Assembly (NCBI RefSeq): GCF_040712315.1
Contig: NC_134013.1
Location: 9,831,001-9,895,000 of the forward strand
Length of the DNA: 64,000 nucleotides
Direction: 5' to 3'
DNA from: Castanea sativa
Lineage: Eukaryota; Streptophyta; Magnoliopsida; Fagales; Fagaceae
Made by a program: the position numbers and the translations under genes
The notes under the pieces: generated by a model
What the model was told of the DNA's origin: nothing
The model's input: the letters and a program-made list of their open reading frames with translations, nothing else
The model's database searches: none
In this document: positions 1 to 10,968 of the stretch, piece after piece
Numbering within the stretch: position 1 is the stretch's first letter
How the letters are laid out: each line of letters starts with the position of its first letter

Positions 1-778
1 AAAAACTTTTTTCTTTTGGGTGGGTATACCATAAAGTCTAATTATTAAACATTATTTCTACGACATGAAAATAAGTTAGGACACCTTTATTTTAGGGTTT
101 TTAAATATTGTTTAAACAGTGTCTTAATATTAGGATAGTAAATTATTGACTATTTCAAAAGTTTAAATTGTTAAGAAATAATGAATTTAACCAACCCAGT
201 CGAATTGGTTTAATAATTAGACACTTGGTCTTAAAGTGGTTGTCTTGAGTTTGACTGAAAGTTCCTCAATTAAAGTCAAATCCTACCCCCCTATACTCAC
301 TAATTGTAAAGGGAAAATTTCTTTATAACTACATTAATGGTAATTGTTAAGCGATCACTTCATGTTCACGTCAGATCCCTTCTTATTCGTTCTTTTTACC
401 CCAATTTCTGTGAAAAGATTTGAACTTTAAATTCTTACCCCCTGGCTGAGGCTGGAGAACTAGCTCCAGCAATTCTAGAGCACACACCTATGAATCAAGG
501 AACATGTGGGCAAAAAGTTTACCAACTTGCTATCAAACAAGAAAAGGATCTTTTACTTTATCGTTTAATTATTACAATTGGAGGGAAAAAAGAGGGAGGG
601 ATGGAGCCCATTTCCTTTAATGTATCATAATGGACAAGGTTGTTCCTAAAAAATGCAAAACCAACTATCCCCACACGGTAAAGTACTATTAAAATGGCAC
701 TCTATCCTCGCATGGTAATTTGTGAGAGTGTACCTCAAACGTAGACTATCCTATCAAGCATTCAAGCTCAACCCATGT
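1..778. other. AT-rich intergenic sequence, no gene seen
   Basis: No reading frame here resembles a known protein and no RNA gene is visible. The stretch is AT-rich with short homopolymers. It ends at the left target-site duplication of a SINE. Confidence 0.6.
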
Positions 779-789
779 GTGTCTCTTCA

Positions 790-959
790 GGATTTTTTTT
801 ATTTTTTTTTTATACAAGATAGAATTTTTATTCTAACTTAATCTAAGTGTATATATGTGTGAAGCTCTTTCCTGGAAACTTGAACTCCGGCCCTTACCCC
901 CCCACACCCCACAAGCATTTATATTTGTAGAGTGACCACTTCATCAAGGGTGTGCAGTG
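790..959 (-). mobile_element. tRNA-derived SINE, copy 1
   Basis: A 170-bp insertion flanked by perfect 11-bp direct repeats (gtgtctcttca at 779-789 and 960-970). Read on the minus strand it ends in an A-rich tail (the T-run at about 792-811 on the plus strand). It contains a box B-like GTTCAAGTTTCC and an upstream box A-like region, as expected of a Pol III SINE. It is clearly homologous along its length to the copy at 3567-3724. The target duplication and tail make a SINE call firm; the family name is not assigned. Confidence 0.85.
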
Positions 960-970
960 GTGTCTCTTCA

Positions 971-2705
971 ACATTAAACCTGCTTTTCTCGAGTTTTCTT
1001 ACAATGGGGGGCTCAACTTTGAGGCATTTTTGCATGCACTTCAAAAAAAAATTTCCCAATCTTTGAGTGACCCCATTTGTCAATTGTCATTTCATATCGC
1101 CAATGACCAAAACCTAGCGAACACTAACAAAACTTATTTACAGTCCACAAACAATAATTGAGGTGAATTTTACAGTTATGGTAATTAACCTAGCTACGGT
1201 GCTAGGTAAGATGAAGTATTTGAATTGAGTAATATATATAAATAGAAACAAAATTAGGAAACTTTCAACAACAAAAAAAAAAACTATTTCTTTTTTAAGG
1301 TTCCCATTTTTATTTTTTTGGGGTGGTGGGGGTGTTAATTGACACAATCCAATTGATGGGTCTACTCAAGGAATCATAAAAAACTAGGGAATTTTTTTTA
1401 TGCTTATATAGGCCTATAGAAATAGAAAGCTCAAGGGAACAATTGGAGATGAGCACCATGCAAGTTGTGGACGTACTAAGTAGGCGCTAGCTTGGGTTAG
1501 AGTAACCACTCTCTCTCAATACGAAGATTTAGAAGAGATTGCCTATATAGAGCATAGTATACCTCTTTTCTCTCCCTTCGCTTTTACTTTCTGATGGTGG
1601 AGGATCTATTGCATTTGCCTCACACTTTACTTAGGTTGAAAGTGAAGAATGATATATCCAATAACATAAGTTAAAATGTTAGGTCCTCCTTCCATATCAA
1701 AAACCACAAAAGATGTTATCGTAAACCAGCAAGATGATTTAATTTCCACCTCTCTTTACTTCCAAAAGCCATAACATATTAATATATAAACTTCTTCTTC
1801 TTTTTTCTAAAATCCATGAGGTTGCAATTAATTCCCCCCCCCCCCCCCAAACAATTATTTTTTTCCCTCACTTTCATGTTTTGATCTCTCTCTCATACAC
1901 AAAATTATTTTGTGTATCATTCGGTGCTTCCTTAAATAGTCCTAGCTTCATCGTTTTGCAATATTTGGCCTCACAATTATTGACTCTAGCTAGTATGTCT
2001 TTTCCCATCTTAAACTTTCGGTTTTGTCAAAATGTTAAGATGAAAGCACCTCTTATTCCCTTTAGTATTGAATTGATGTTGATGTGTTGATCCTGTGATT
2101 TACACCATTTAGTATTAAAATGATGTACATGTTAATGTGTTCCTTTCGCCCAATCCATAAATGATGAGCCATTAACCTCCACTCAAAAGTCAAAATCGAG
2201 ACTTTTTTGTGCCAAAAATAATATAGAAAGTTTTAAAAAATAAAAACATAATTAAACAACTAAAATCCAAAATTAATTAAAATAAAAATTACGGATGCCA
2301 CCATCTACCATAACCATCCCTCATGATAGCACACCCAAACCCTCTCAAAAGCAACTGCAAAGCCACATGTGATCATCACCCCCAAACCGCGACCTAATGG
2401 TCAACACTCAAACCACAACAAATTCAAGAAGCTTAATTATTATACTTTAGATTATGTGAATTTGATTGGATTATATTGGATTGAATGAGTATGTGTTGTG
2501 TGAATTTATCCCAAGTCCCACATTAGATGTATATAAAAAAATCAATGAAGAGCTTATAATTATAACTTACTAGTCCTTTTATGGAATAACACATATGTGA
2601 AATGTTTTTCTTGAGCTATGACAAATAGTATCAAAGCTAACTCATATAATTAGATTTAACATTTTAGATAATTACTTGTTTCACAAACAATGCTTAGATA
2701 ATAAG
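971..2705. other. Intergenic sequence with poly-C tract and possible LTR remnant
   Basis: No gene recognised. There is an uninterrupted run of 15 C at 1834-1848. At about 2495-2640 a segment contains agtcccacattagatg and ends with tagtatcaaagct, which resembles the end of a plant LTR followed by a primer-binding site complementary to initiator tRNA-Met; the match is partial and unpaired. At 2643-2690 a 48-bp segment recurs at 5126-5173. Confidence 0.4.
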
Positions 2706-2911
2706 AATGATAGGAATTTTAAGTGAAAGATATTATTGAGATGTATAAGTATGTTTGATGGACTGTCATTTCAACAAATCTCATAAGAGAATTGTGTAAT
2801 TTATTAGCAATGATAGGAATTTAAGTGAAAGATATTATTGAGATGTATAAGTATGTTTGATAGATTGTCATCTCAAGAAATCTCATAAGAAAATTGTGTA
2901 GTTTATTACCA
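2706..2911. repeat. Tandem duplication, 2 units of about 103 bp
   Basis: Two adjacent copies (2706-2808 and 2809-2911) each begin aatgataggaatt and share the run gatattattgagatgtata. They differ by scattered substitutions and a 1-bp indel, so the duplication is not recent. No coding potential. Confidence 0.85.
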
Positions 2912-2973
2912 TTTTTATTTTTTTAGGTTGTGTAATTTATCATTTTTTATAATTTATATTATTCTAGGGTTTT

Positions 2974-3123
2974 GTTAACAGTTATCCTTAGACAATTGTT
3001 AATAAACTATTTCAAAACAAATTTAACACAAATTTTATGGGAAATATAAAAAATTAATTAATTTTTTCTTTTGCATATTCAAAAAATATTTCTTAAATGA
3101 ACATTTTTAGGGTATCAGTTAAC
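2974..3123. mobile_element. MITE with GTTAAC termini
   Basis: A 150-bp element with inverted termini: the left end begins gttaacagttatcctta and the reverse complement of the right end begins gttaactgataccctaa. The interior is AT-rich and non-coding. Related termini occur at about 15300 and 54573, defining a small family. A clear target duplication was not found. Confidence 0.65.
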
Positions 3124-3126
3124 TTT

Positions 3127-3549
3127 CCTCATTATTCTATACCTAAAAGAATAGCAGAGAAAAAAAGTTATGTTATCTGGTTACTACTCTTTCTTTTTTC
3201 TTTTTTCCGGCTGAAAGAGTAAATGGCTGTGTGGCACTTCTATTAATTTACACTATCTACTTCTTCTTTTTTTAACACTAATGCAATTGGGATCAATTTT
3301 TTATTATTATATATTGTGTATATTTTTATTTCTCTCCGACTCCGCTAACAGGCTCGGCTTCAAAAATATCCCGACTTGGCTCGGCTGACTTGCTTGTATG
3401 ACTGGGCACAGAGCCCAGGATAGTGACCTTTCTTAAGTCAAGCTCTTTTTCAGTTGCCATGGCCCATGGCCCATGGGTCCACTGTAAAGAATGAAAGGAG
3501 GCTATAATAATTACGAAGTGCCTGGTTTTAATTGGGTGGCTCTATTTTT
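3127..3549. other. Intergenic sequence, nothing recognised
   Basis: AT-rich, with a short GC-richer patch at about 3338-3480 that includes a small duplication (catggcccatggcccatggg). No gene or RNA is supported. Confidence 0.5.
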
Positions 3550-3566
3550 AATTTTATTTTATAGAT

Positions 3567-3724
3567 TTTTTTTTTTGATACAAGATAGAACGCTACTTTA
3601 TTCTAATCTAAGTGTATATATGTGTGAAACTCCTTCTTGGAAACTAGAACCTCGGCCCTTACGCCCACACTTCACAAGCACTTGTACTTGTGGAGTGATC
3701 ATCACACCAAAGATGTGCGGTGAT
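3567..3724 (-). mobile_element. tRNA-derived SINE, copy 2
   Basis: Same family as the element at 790-959. It is flanked by perfect 17-bp target duplications (aattttattttatagat at 3550-3566 and 3725-3741). The T-run after 3566 is the A-tail of a minus-strand insertion. The box B-like GTTCTAGTTTCC is degraded relative to the expected consensus. The perfect long target duplication suggests a fairly recent insertion despite drift inside the element. Confidence 0.9.
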
Positions 3725-3807
3725 AATTTTATTTTATAGATATTACCATGTGAATAGTGAAGGATGGCTGTGACTGATTATGAGTACAGTTAAGTTCAAA
3801 ATAAATA

Positions 3808-4985
3808 GGCAAAAAAACCATTTTAATCTCTATATTTTTGAGTTATAATCAATTTAATCCATATATTTTGATAGCAGTCAATTTAATCTCTATCCATTAA
3901 TTCATTAACAGTAATATCCACTTAGCTAATAGGTTACACAACTGGCAACATATATGGCTAGCAAAACAATTAAAATAAATTTAATTATTATTTAAAAAAG
4001 CCACATCAACAATTTATTTTTAATAAAAAATCACAACAAAAAATAAAATAAAAAATTTCAAGGGTAAATTAAGAAATTTCTCCAAATTTTCTTGCACTTT
4101 CTTTGTAAACACAACTCAGATTCCAAACCAATCAGGTTTGGTTTCGTGAGCTTGGCCATGGCTAGTCTCTCTACAAGACCCACCATAACAGACAATGGTC
4201 TCACGACTGCGCCACCACCAGATGTGGCCCCAGCTCCTCATTTCTCTGCTTCTCTTTTTATTTCTTTTTAATTTTTTCATCTTGTTTTTCTCATCTATGG
4301 CTGAAACCCATTTTGTATTTAAATTTCCTTTTTAATCTAATTCTTCATTTTGGTTGATATAATGGTTGGGTATTGTTTTAGTTGTGAGAAATCTTTGATT
4401 TGTGCTCGGGTTTATGAAGTGCGGTTTTGTTTAATTTGTAAGAAATCTATGCTGTTGGAGACGTTAAGTTCTTGGGTCCGCTTGGTATTCTTTGAGCATA
4501 TGGATGGTTTAGGTTTTTTGTTTGAATGAATATTTCTATGGGTTTTCTTATTTCTTTGTTTTAGGTTTACAAATGATATTTCTGGTAAAGAGAGCTTCAA
4601 TGTATGAGTTAAATTTCTGGGTTTTGGCTGGGTTTGCAGAGAAGGTATTCCGAGTGTTCTTGGTTGTGATTTCCAAGCATTATTTTCTTTCTTAAATTTT
4701 TTTTTTTGGAGAAACTAATTTTTTTTCTTGTTTTTTAATTTAGATGCTAGGATGGCATTTTAATTCTTATTTTAGTAGCCAAGTCAGCACCAACTTTGAC
4801 AATTGTCTAGGTCGTTTGCGGTTTGCTAGATAGATATTTTTCGTTAGTGAATTAATGGTAATAATTAAATTGATTGTAAATTGAAAATAATAGGGACTAA
4901 ATTAATTGCTACCAAAATATGAGAACTAAATTAAATTTGATATCAAAATATAGAGACCAAAATGGTGTTTTCGCCAAATTTCGCC
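3808..4985. mobile_element. Non-autonomous MULE (long-TIR DNA transposon)
   Basis: The left terminus (ggcaaaaaaaccattttaat) pairs with the reverse complement of the right terminus (ggcgaaaacaccattttggt after one extra ggcgaaattt unit). The inverted similarity extends for 100 bp or more. The 9-bp flanks aaataaata (3799-3807) and aaatgaata (4986-4994) match at 8 of 9 positions, the size expected for Mutator-like elements. The interior (4158-4271) holds a short open frame starting MASLSTRPTI that I cannot assign; it could be captured host sequence. No transposase is present. Confidence 0.75.
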
Positions 4986-4994
4986 AAATGAATA

Positions 4995-6065
4995 GATTGG
5001 ATGCGAAAACATTATCTTCTTTTTAGCTTCCTATAGTAACCAGATCTAATTAGACAGATATCTATCTGTAAAGAATTGGAAGATTTCAAGGAGAGATTAA
5101 TCTCTCTCACAATTTTTATCGAACCCATATAATTAGATTTAACATTTTAGATAATTACTTGTCTCACAAACAAAACATTGATTATCTGAAATAGATTTTT
5201 ATTTTCACACATTGAGGATTAAAAATGAAACTTATCATGTTTAAACACAAACCTAATTAACTATTGAAACTGCACTATCCTGTTTGGTTGGGGGATCAAA
5301 AGTGAGTAAATAGAAAATATTTTATTTTTCATCTTGTGTATTTAGTTAATATGATAGAAAAGTGGAGAAATATAAAACTAATTTATTTGGTTTAGGAGAA
5401 AAGTGAGAAAATGAAAAATGTAATATATATATATATATAGTCATATGCCATGATAAAAAATTCATGCCTCGTTAAAAAACAAACAAACAACCCAAATGTT
5501 CAGTAATCATGCCTAATTAAAAAGAGAGGCAAAAAACCAAATCGTGAGAAGAATGGTAGTTAAGTTATTTTGACTATATCTATGCTTCTCCTCCCCATTT
5601 TTTTCTCAAATTGGGGAGATTTATTTTAGGTGAGCTAAAAAAGAAAACACTAAGGCTCAACCAAATCTCTCATCCTTTTCCTCCCAATAAAATAACCCAA
5701 AAACCCATCTCCCTTCAAATCACCCCAACCAAATGGGTTGTTAGTGAAAGATGATAGATTTGAACTCAAGTTCTCTTTGTAAAGAGAATGGAGAGTATTA
5801 TTGAATTACAAAACTCTTGGCTAGCTAACTCAAGAAAATCTTCACATCTTAATTTAGGTTATCATTTTATTTTTTGTTGGAAGATTACAAATATTTGATT
5901 TCAGCCTAAGGAACCTACATTTGTTTATTATTTTATCATCAAAGTAAATATCCAAGTTACTATGAAATGAAATATTTTATAATTATTGAATACTTATTAG
6001 AATTAAATTAGAAAGTGAGCAAGATAAGTACTAACATATTTTCAGTCCCCTTTTTTATTTTCAAC
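4995..6065. other. Intergenic sequence, AT-rich
   Basis: No gene. Holds the second copy (5126-5173) of a 48-bp segment also found at 2643-2690 and a short TA run at about 5422-5440. Confidence 0.5.
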
Positions 6066-6080
6066 TAACATAACATGGTG

Positions 6081-6192
6081 ATCAAGAGTCTTAGCTTAAT
6101 TGACACTTTGTGAATTTTCCAACGACAAATTTAGGATTCAAACCCCCTATTCATAACTATCAATTATGTTAGGGATATAAGGGGGGTTTGAA
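6081..6192 (+). mobile_element. Short SINE-like insertion with 15-bp target duplication
   Basis: A 112-bp segment is bracketed by perfect 15-bp direct repeats (taacataacatggtg at 6066-6080 and 6193-6207). It contains a box A-like cttagcttaattgac and, about 50 bp later, a box B-like aggattcaaaccc, the arrangement of a tRNA-derived Pol III promoter. It lacks a poly-A tail and instead ends ggggggtttgaa. It is probably a SINE, truncated or of a tail-less type. Confidence 0.65.
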
Positions 6193-6207
6193 TAACATAA
6201 CATGGTG

Positions 6208-8070
6208 GAATCTATCTTGTTCTATTTTTTTCCATCTTTATGTGGAATTTACCTATTCTACAGATAGGTTGTGTAACAAACTTCAAAACTATGGAAAAGA
6301 AAACCCCTTTTATAATATAAAACGACGGAACCACTTATCCAATAATAGTGTTTAAAGTGTTGCTTTTATCTCATTCAAATTCTAAATTGAATTTTTGAGT
6401 TGTGTTGTCAAAATCTATTGGGTTAAACTTAAAAGTAAACAACATTGGGTAGAGTCAAACATTAAAAACTCAATAGCAAATGTTACAAATATAACAAATT
6501 TCACAATTTTATTTCACAACAGTAAAGTTAACAAACATTTATTCATTTTCATATAGACACTATTGTCAATTTTTTACTAAGGTGAAATTTGTTGTGTACT
6601 TTAACTTATTGAAAACTCAAATGCCACAAATTAGGGTTGTTTTTTTTTCATATTTTTGGGGGAAAAAAAAAAGGTCTAGCCGTGTTCTGCATGTAACAGC
6701 CATCTAGAAGTCTCACAAAATGACCGAACAGCCCTTTATTAAGTATCTTATACCACCTCCATCCCTAGAGATTCGTTTGTTTTACTCAGGTGCCATATGT
6801 CAGAATAGCAGCCGTTGGTTGTCTGTACAAATTGAGTAGTTCAATAACCACAAATTATTCTACCATTTTTTTATCACATTTTTTACTCAGTAAATTATGA
6901 CCAGTTAATGATTACTAATATAAATTTTGCTAATGTGTGCCTTAAAGGCATATAATAATTTTTTTTAAAAAAAATTAAAAAAATACTGACAATTTTTTTA
7001 ATTTTCAAAAAATTATTTTTAAAAATAAATAAAAGTACATATTAACCGGAACCTACTTATATATATACCGGTTAACCAATCATTCTTCGCTATATTACAG
7101 TTATGGTTAAAAGTCGATTGTTGCGTCCTACACTTTTTTGGTACAAATTTCAATGATCCAATGGTTAAAATGCGGTAGTGGCGGTGAAAGAGAGGTTAAA
7201 AAAATAGGACATAATTGGTAATCAATTTGTTTTTGTTTTGTTTTATTGCATAGTACTTCTAATTTCTAAACCTTGCTGTCCTGCTCACCAGCTGGAATTG
7301 GACGGTTCTGAAAAAAATTTCTCCACCCCACGTGCATAATCACCTCCCAAAACAAATTCTCGGAGGAGATTCCAATGCAATTATCAACTATGTAACAAAT
7401 TGACTAATTCTAATGAGTTTTGTTTCATCAAATATTTTTATTTATTTATTAATTGCTTCTCAAAAAAATATTTTTATTTACAAAAAGTTTAGTAACTTAA
7501 AATAAAAATTGAGCTTTAAAATAGTAATAAATTAAATTTTATAGTTTTAAAAATAAAAAATTAAATAATGAGACTTAAAAAAAACAATATAAACCCTGAT
7601 AGATATATTTGAAATGGTAAAATAAAGTGTATTTTTTGAGATTTTTTTTTTTTTTTAAAGTAAAAATTTAAACGTTAAAATTATATTAGAATATGTTGGG
7701 TTTTGCAAAAGAGTAGATTTTTTTGAGCATTTTTAATTTATTTTGACAAGCTTTACAAAAAAATATTATCTCTTATTTTACAATTTAAATCGCGCATTTA
7801 AAATTTCAAACATATTTCCAATATAGCGGCCTACCACTTAAATGGTCTAATTTTATCTCAAAATTTTAATATATTACTCAAAGGTTGTAGGGTTTGATTG
7901 GTTAGATTTTAGTCCTAATTTTAAAACAATAGAATCTAATTTGTTATACCTAAATTAGAAGAATTAGAAGGCTTTAAATTGAACTTTTCTTTTTCTTTTT
8001 CTCTTGCTTATTTTATTCATTTTATGATTTTTTTTTATTAATCTTTGCCCCCACTTTCTTCTTTTTTTAT
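6208..8070. other. Upstream region of the bZIP gene, AT-rich
   Basis: No gene. At about 6920-7060 a MITE-like stretch (gctaatgtgtgccttaaagg, then A/T runs) recalls the elements near 15970 and 17212. The CACGTG hexamer within ccacgtgcat at about 7330 is a G-box core, but it lies more than 700 bp from the likely start of transcription. Confidence 0.45.
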
Positions 8071-8080
8071 TCTATATATT
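8071..8080 (+). promoter_or_regulatory. Probable TATA box of the bZIP gene
   Basis: The TATA-like tctatatatt lies about 395 bp before the uORFs. It is followed by a C/T-rich leader typical of plant 5' UTRs, so transcription would begin near 8105. This is inference from sequence alone. Confidence 0.5.
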
Positions 8081-8441
8081 GCCTTCTCAATACCTTCAAC
8101 AACCTCTTCCTCTTCTCTTTTCCTTCCCTTCTATAGGTTTCAAGCTTTTCTGTTCTTCTAGCTTCCTCTTGTAAGATCTGAGGTTCTGTTGGTTTGAATT
8201 AAAGGAAATTCTGCTTCTTTTGCTCTTTTTTTCCTCTGTTTTTGTTGGTACCTCTTGTTTGTGGGTTTCGACTCTTTTTAAGGTTTTGATTTTCTGTGTT
8301 TGGCTGATAAGACTGGGGTTTTGGATTCACTGCCAAAAACCCATATAGTCAATCTCTGGAAATCTCCATTCCTCACAGCAAAAAGGTTCTTCCTTTTGCT
8401 TAGATCTGCTAAAGAAAACTGTGTTCTTGCTTTGAATCTTG

Positions 8442-8492
8442 ATGCTGAATATATTGTTGTTAATGTTTGAGATTGATGTCTCCAGTTCTTAG
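8442..8492 (+). CDS. Upstream ORF 1, 16 codons, overlapping the SC-uORF
   Basis: An ATG at 8442 opens a 16-codon frame ending TAG at 8490-8492. It overlaps the start of the sucrose-control uORF in another frame. In Arabidopsis bZIP11 a first, less conserved uORF likewise overlaps the conserved one and affects its recognition. The peptide here is not obviously conserved; the overlap is the informative part. Confidence 0.6.
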   Translation: MLNILLLMFEIDVSSS

Positions 8493-8601
8493 TGAAATTC
8501 TCCGCTCCGGGTTTATGATCAATTCCTCACTCAGACGCAGGACCCATTTAGTTCAATCGTTCTCTGTTGTGTTCCTCTACTGGTTCTATGTGTTTTCATA
8601 A
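8476..8601 (+). CDS. Sucrose-control peptide uORF (SC-uORF) of an S1-group bZIP gene
   Basis: A 41-codon ORF in the bZIP leader begins MSPVLSEILRSGFMINSSL, continues with an RRRTHLVQSFSVVFLYW segment and ends FYVFS. This is the conserved sucrose-control peptide found upstream of S1-group bZIP genes (bZIP11, bZIP2, bZIP44, bZIP53, bZIP1). In that family the nascent peptide stalls ribosomes when sucrose is high and so represses translation of the main ORF. The start is fixed by an in-frame stop at 8461-8463. The uORF ends 185 bp before the bZIP start. Recognition of the peptide is strong; operation of the control here is inferred from the family. Confidence 0.95.
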   Translation: MSPVLSEILRSGFMINSSLRRRTHLVQSFSVVFLYWFYVFS

Positions 8602-8786
8602 ATCATCTTTCATTCCTGCCTGAGTTTTATATAATAATATAGCTATATATACATATAGTATTATCTCAAATTAGCTAAGTATTATTATTATTACTACTAG
8701 TATTGTTCTGGGATTTTCAAGACCTTGACTTTTCTTGAATCTTAATCTCTCTTTGGCGTTAAAAATTGAAAAAAAGAAAAAGAAAA

Positions 8787-9263
8787 ATGGCTTCCTCTAG
8801 TGGAAATTCCTCAACCCCAACCCAAAACTCAGGGTCTGAGGGGAACTTGCAGGTTTTAATGGATCAAAGAAAAAGGAAAAGAATGCAATCCAATCGAGAA
8901 TCAGCGAGGCGGTCCAGGATGAGAAAACAAAAGCACTTGGATGATCTGATGGGGCAAGTGACACAGCTAAGCAAGGACAATAACCAAATCCTCACAAGCA
9001 TAAACATCACCTCCCAGCACTTGATGAATGTTGAGGCTGAGAATTCAATTTTGAGGGCTCAAGTGGTGGAACTGAGTCAGAGATTAGAGTCTCTTAATGG
9101 GATCCTGAATTTCATCAACACAACAAGCAGTGTTGGTGGGGTGTACGGCACTCCTCAAAACACAACTGCTGCTGCTGCCTCAGCTGATAGCTTCATGAAC
9201 CCCTTGAACTTGCTCTATCATAACCAACCCATCATGGCTTCTGCAGATATGTTTCATTATTAA
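8787..9263 (+). CDS. S1-group bZIP transcription factor (bZIP11/bZIP44-like)
   Basis: A 158-residue, intronless bZIP protein, the usual size for group S. A Ser/Thr-rich N-terminus (1-20) is followed by the basic region at about 28-50 with the signature N36-x7-R44 (NRESARRSR) that contacts ACGT-core DNA. The leucine zipper begins ten residues after R44 at L54 and continues with L61 and I68 to about residue 103. The C-terminus includes NQPIMASADMF, a motif typical of the bZIP2/11/44 clade. The ATG at 8787 is chosen because upstream in-frame codons (from 8766) start only with TTG. S1 bZIPs heterodimerise with group C bZIPs and reprogram amino-acid and sugar metabolism under low energy. The conserved uORF at 8476 supports the assignment and predicts sucrose-induced repression of translation. 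Which S1 member it is cannot be settled here. Confidence 0.95.
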   Translation: MASSSGNSSTPTQNSGSEGNLQVLMDQRKRKRMQSNRESARRSRMRKQKHLDDLMGQVTQLSKDNNQILTSINITSQHLMNVEAENSILRAQVVELSQRLESLNGILNFINTTSSVGGVYGTPQNTTAAAASADSFMNPLNLLYHNQPIMASADMFHY

Positions 9264-10788
9264 TCATCATCATCACTGTGGGCCTAAAAAGATAGAAAAT
9301 TGGTGAACCGGTCAATTTTATGGTTGCATTTTTTTTTTCTTATTTGGTGGTGTTTGGTCATGCTTCATGGTCTTAATGAATGGTGAGGAAAATAGAGTTA
9401 TTTTATTGTAATCCCAAAAAAAAAAAAAAAAATCTATCTTAGCTTTATAATTAGTAGCACCTAGTTAGGAGGAAGCAAGGTAACTGTGCGAGAATAGTAT
9501 GGTCCTGAATGGTGACCGGGTTCTTGGGTGTGTAGAATCTGTAAACGGGTCACTATAGTTATGTGTTAAGTGTTAACGGGCTTATTATGATGTATGATGT
9601 CTCTCGCTGGATTTATTAATATTTCCATTAATCTTCATGACTTGTATGCAGCAGTTTTCTTGTTTTTTTTTTTATTTATTATAAATATTAGGTAAGAGAT
9701 ATGATTTATATTATTGTCGTTTTTATGTGTTTGTCCATAACTATGTTTTTGTGATTATAGAATCCCGGATATCCTTTTTAGACTTTACAGAAGCCATTAA
9801 AAGGTAGAATGGTAGGCACAAAGCCAATATTTTAAGTTTTTAACTTAGGTGGCCCAAGTTTAAACAATTTATAAAAAAAATACAAATTAGTATTTATTTT
9901 GTTTTAAAAAAAAATTAAAGTTACTACTAATGTTTACCAAAACTTACATATTGAAGTGATAATAAACAAGCTTAGTACAACATCAACAACATAATAAATA
10001 GATACCAAAACTACAATAAATGTCTTAATTACAATGAATGTGATACTTTACTTTTTTATTGGGGTTATTTATCAAGTTTTAATTTTTTTAGGGGGGCTAA
10101 GTATAATTATTTTGGATGTAATTTTAAAATTATATATATATATATATATTAAAAATAAAAATCTAGGGGGACCATGGTACCCATCCAGCTTTGGGTCCAT
10201 CCTTAATAATAGTATTCAAGACCATGGGAAAACTGCATTGAATTCCCTTCAGTTCTATGAAATTAATTATATTGACTTTTCTCTTTGTTTTGAAGTGTAT
10301 ACAGACATTTTTTTCATATTCAAAACAAACCATACGCACCTTCCTTCAGCTTACACTTCTAAATTTTTGTGTTGTCCTATATCCGTGGTTCACAACAGAC
10401 CTCCCACTTCCCATTATTTAATTACCTATAAAAATAAAATATAAATATAAATATAAAAATTGACAAATTTATTACTTTACCTCAATTTTTTAATAAGATT
10501 TTTGGTATCAAATAATACTGTGTCAACTGTATCAAAATTCAATAAATATGAGACATATCAGCAAAAAATAACTAACCTATTAACAATTGAAAGATATGTG
10601 TTAGTGGGTAGTTATTTTTACATACATGTCTCTCGTTTATTGGATTTTGATACAGATAATATTGTATCATTTAATACAAAATAGTTTTTCCAATTTTTTA
10701 GAGGCTATTTCTTTCATTCTATTTTTTGTTTTGCACATATATTGCGCTTGTATGTGATATATTAAGATGAGTTTAATATTTTCAACTC
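9264..10788. other. 3' flank of the bZIP gene and AT-rich intergenic DNA
   Basis: The 3' UTR probably ends within about 200 bp of the stop codon; an A-run at about 9416-9432 may mark decay of an old tail or a simple repeat. The rest is AT-rich with a TA run at about 10133-10149. No gene is supported; small open frames at 10034-10684 have no recognisable homology and AT-driven composition. Confidence 0.5.
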
Positions 10789-10791
10789 TAA

Positions 10792-10796
10792 TGGCC

Positions 10797-10887
<91 letters not shown>

Positions 10888-10968
10888 ATAGAATTGACCG
10901 GATATTAATCTATTTTTTAGCTAATTTTACTTTACTCCTCATCTCTCCCTTTCAATCCAAATGGACCA
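10792..10968. mobile_element. Harbinger/Tourist-type MITE carrying a large GA microsatellite
   Basis: The element begins tggcctgga and the reverse complement of its right end begins tggtccatttggattg. It is flanked by TAA on both sides (10789-10791 and 10969-10971), the 3-bp duplication typical of PIF/Harbinger elements. Its right end matches the intact 137-bp MITE at 53137-53273. About 42 GA repeats (10799-10883) sit directly behind the left terminus. Confidence 0.7.
10799..10883. repeat. (GA)n microsatellite, about 42 uninterrupted units
   Basis: A perfect dinucleotide run with no visible interruption, lying within the MITE at 10792-10968. Uninterrupted length implies high mutability. Confidence 0.98.

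Noticed and set aside
8766..8786. Upstream extension of the bZIP frame (seven Lys/Arg-rich codons)
   Set aside because: It would have to start at a TTG; the first ATG at 8787 gives the family-typical MASSS start.
10034..10684. Two open frames of 136 and 74 codons downstream of the bZIP gene
   Set aside because: Composition is driven by AT-rich DNA, no domain or signal is recognisable, and there are no splice or promoter cues.
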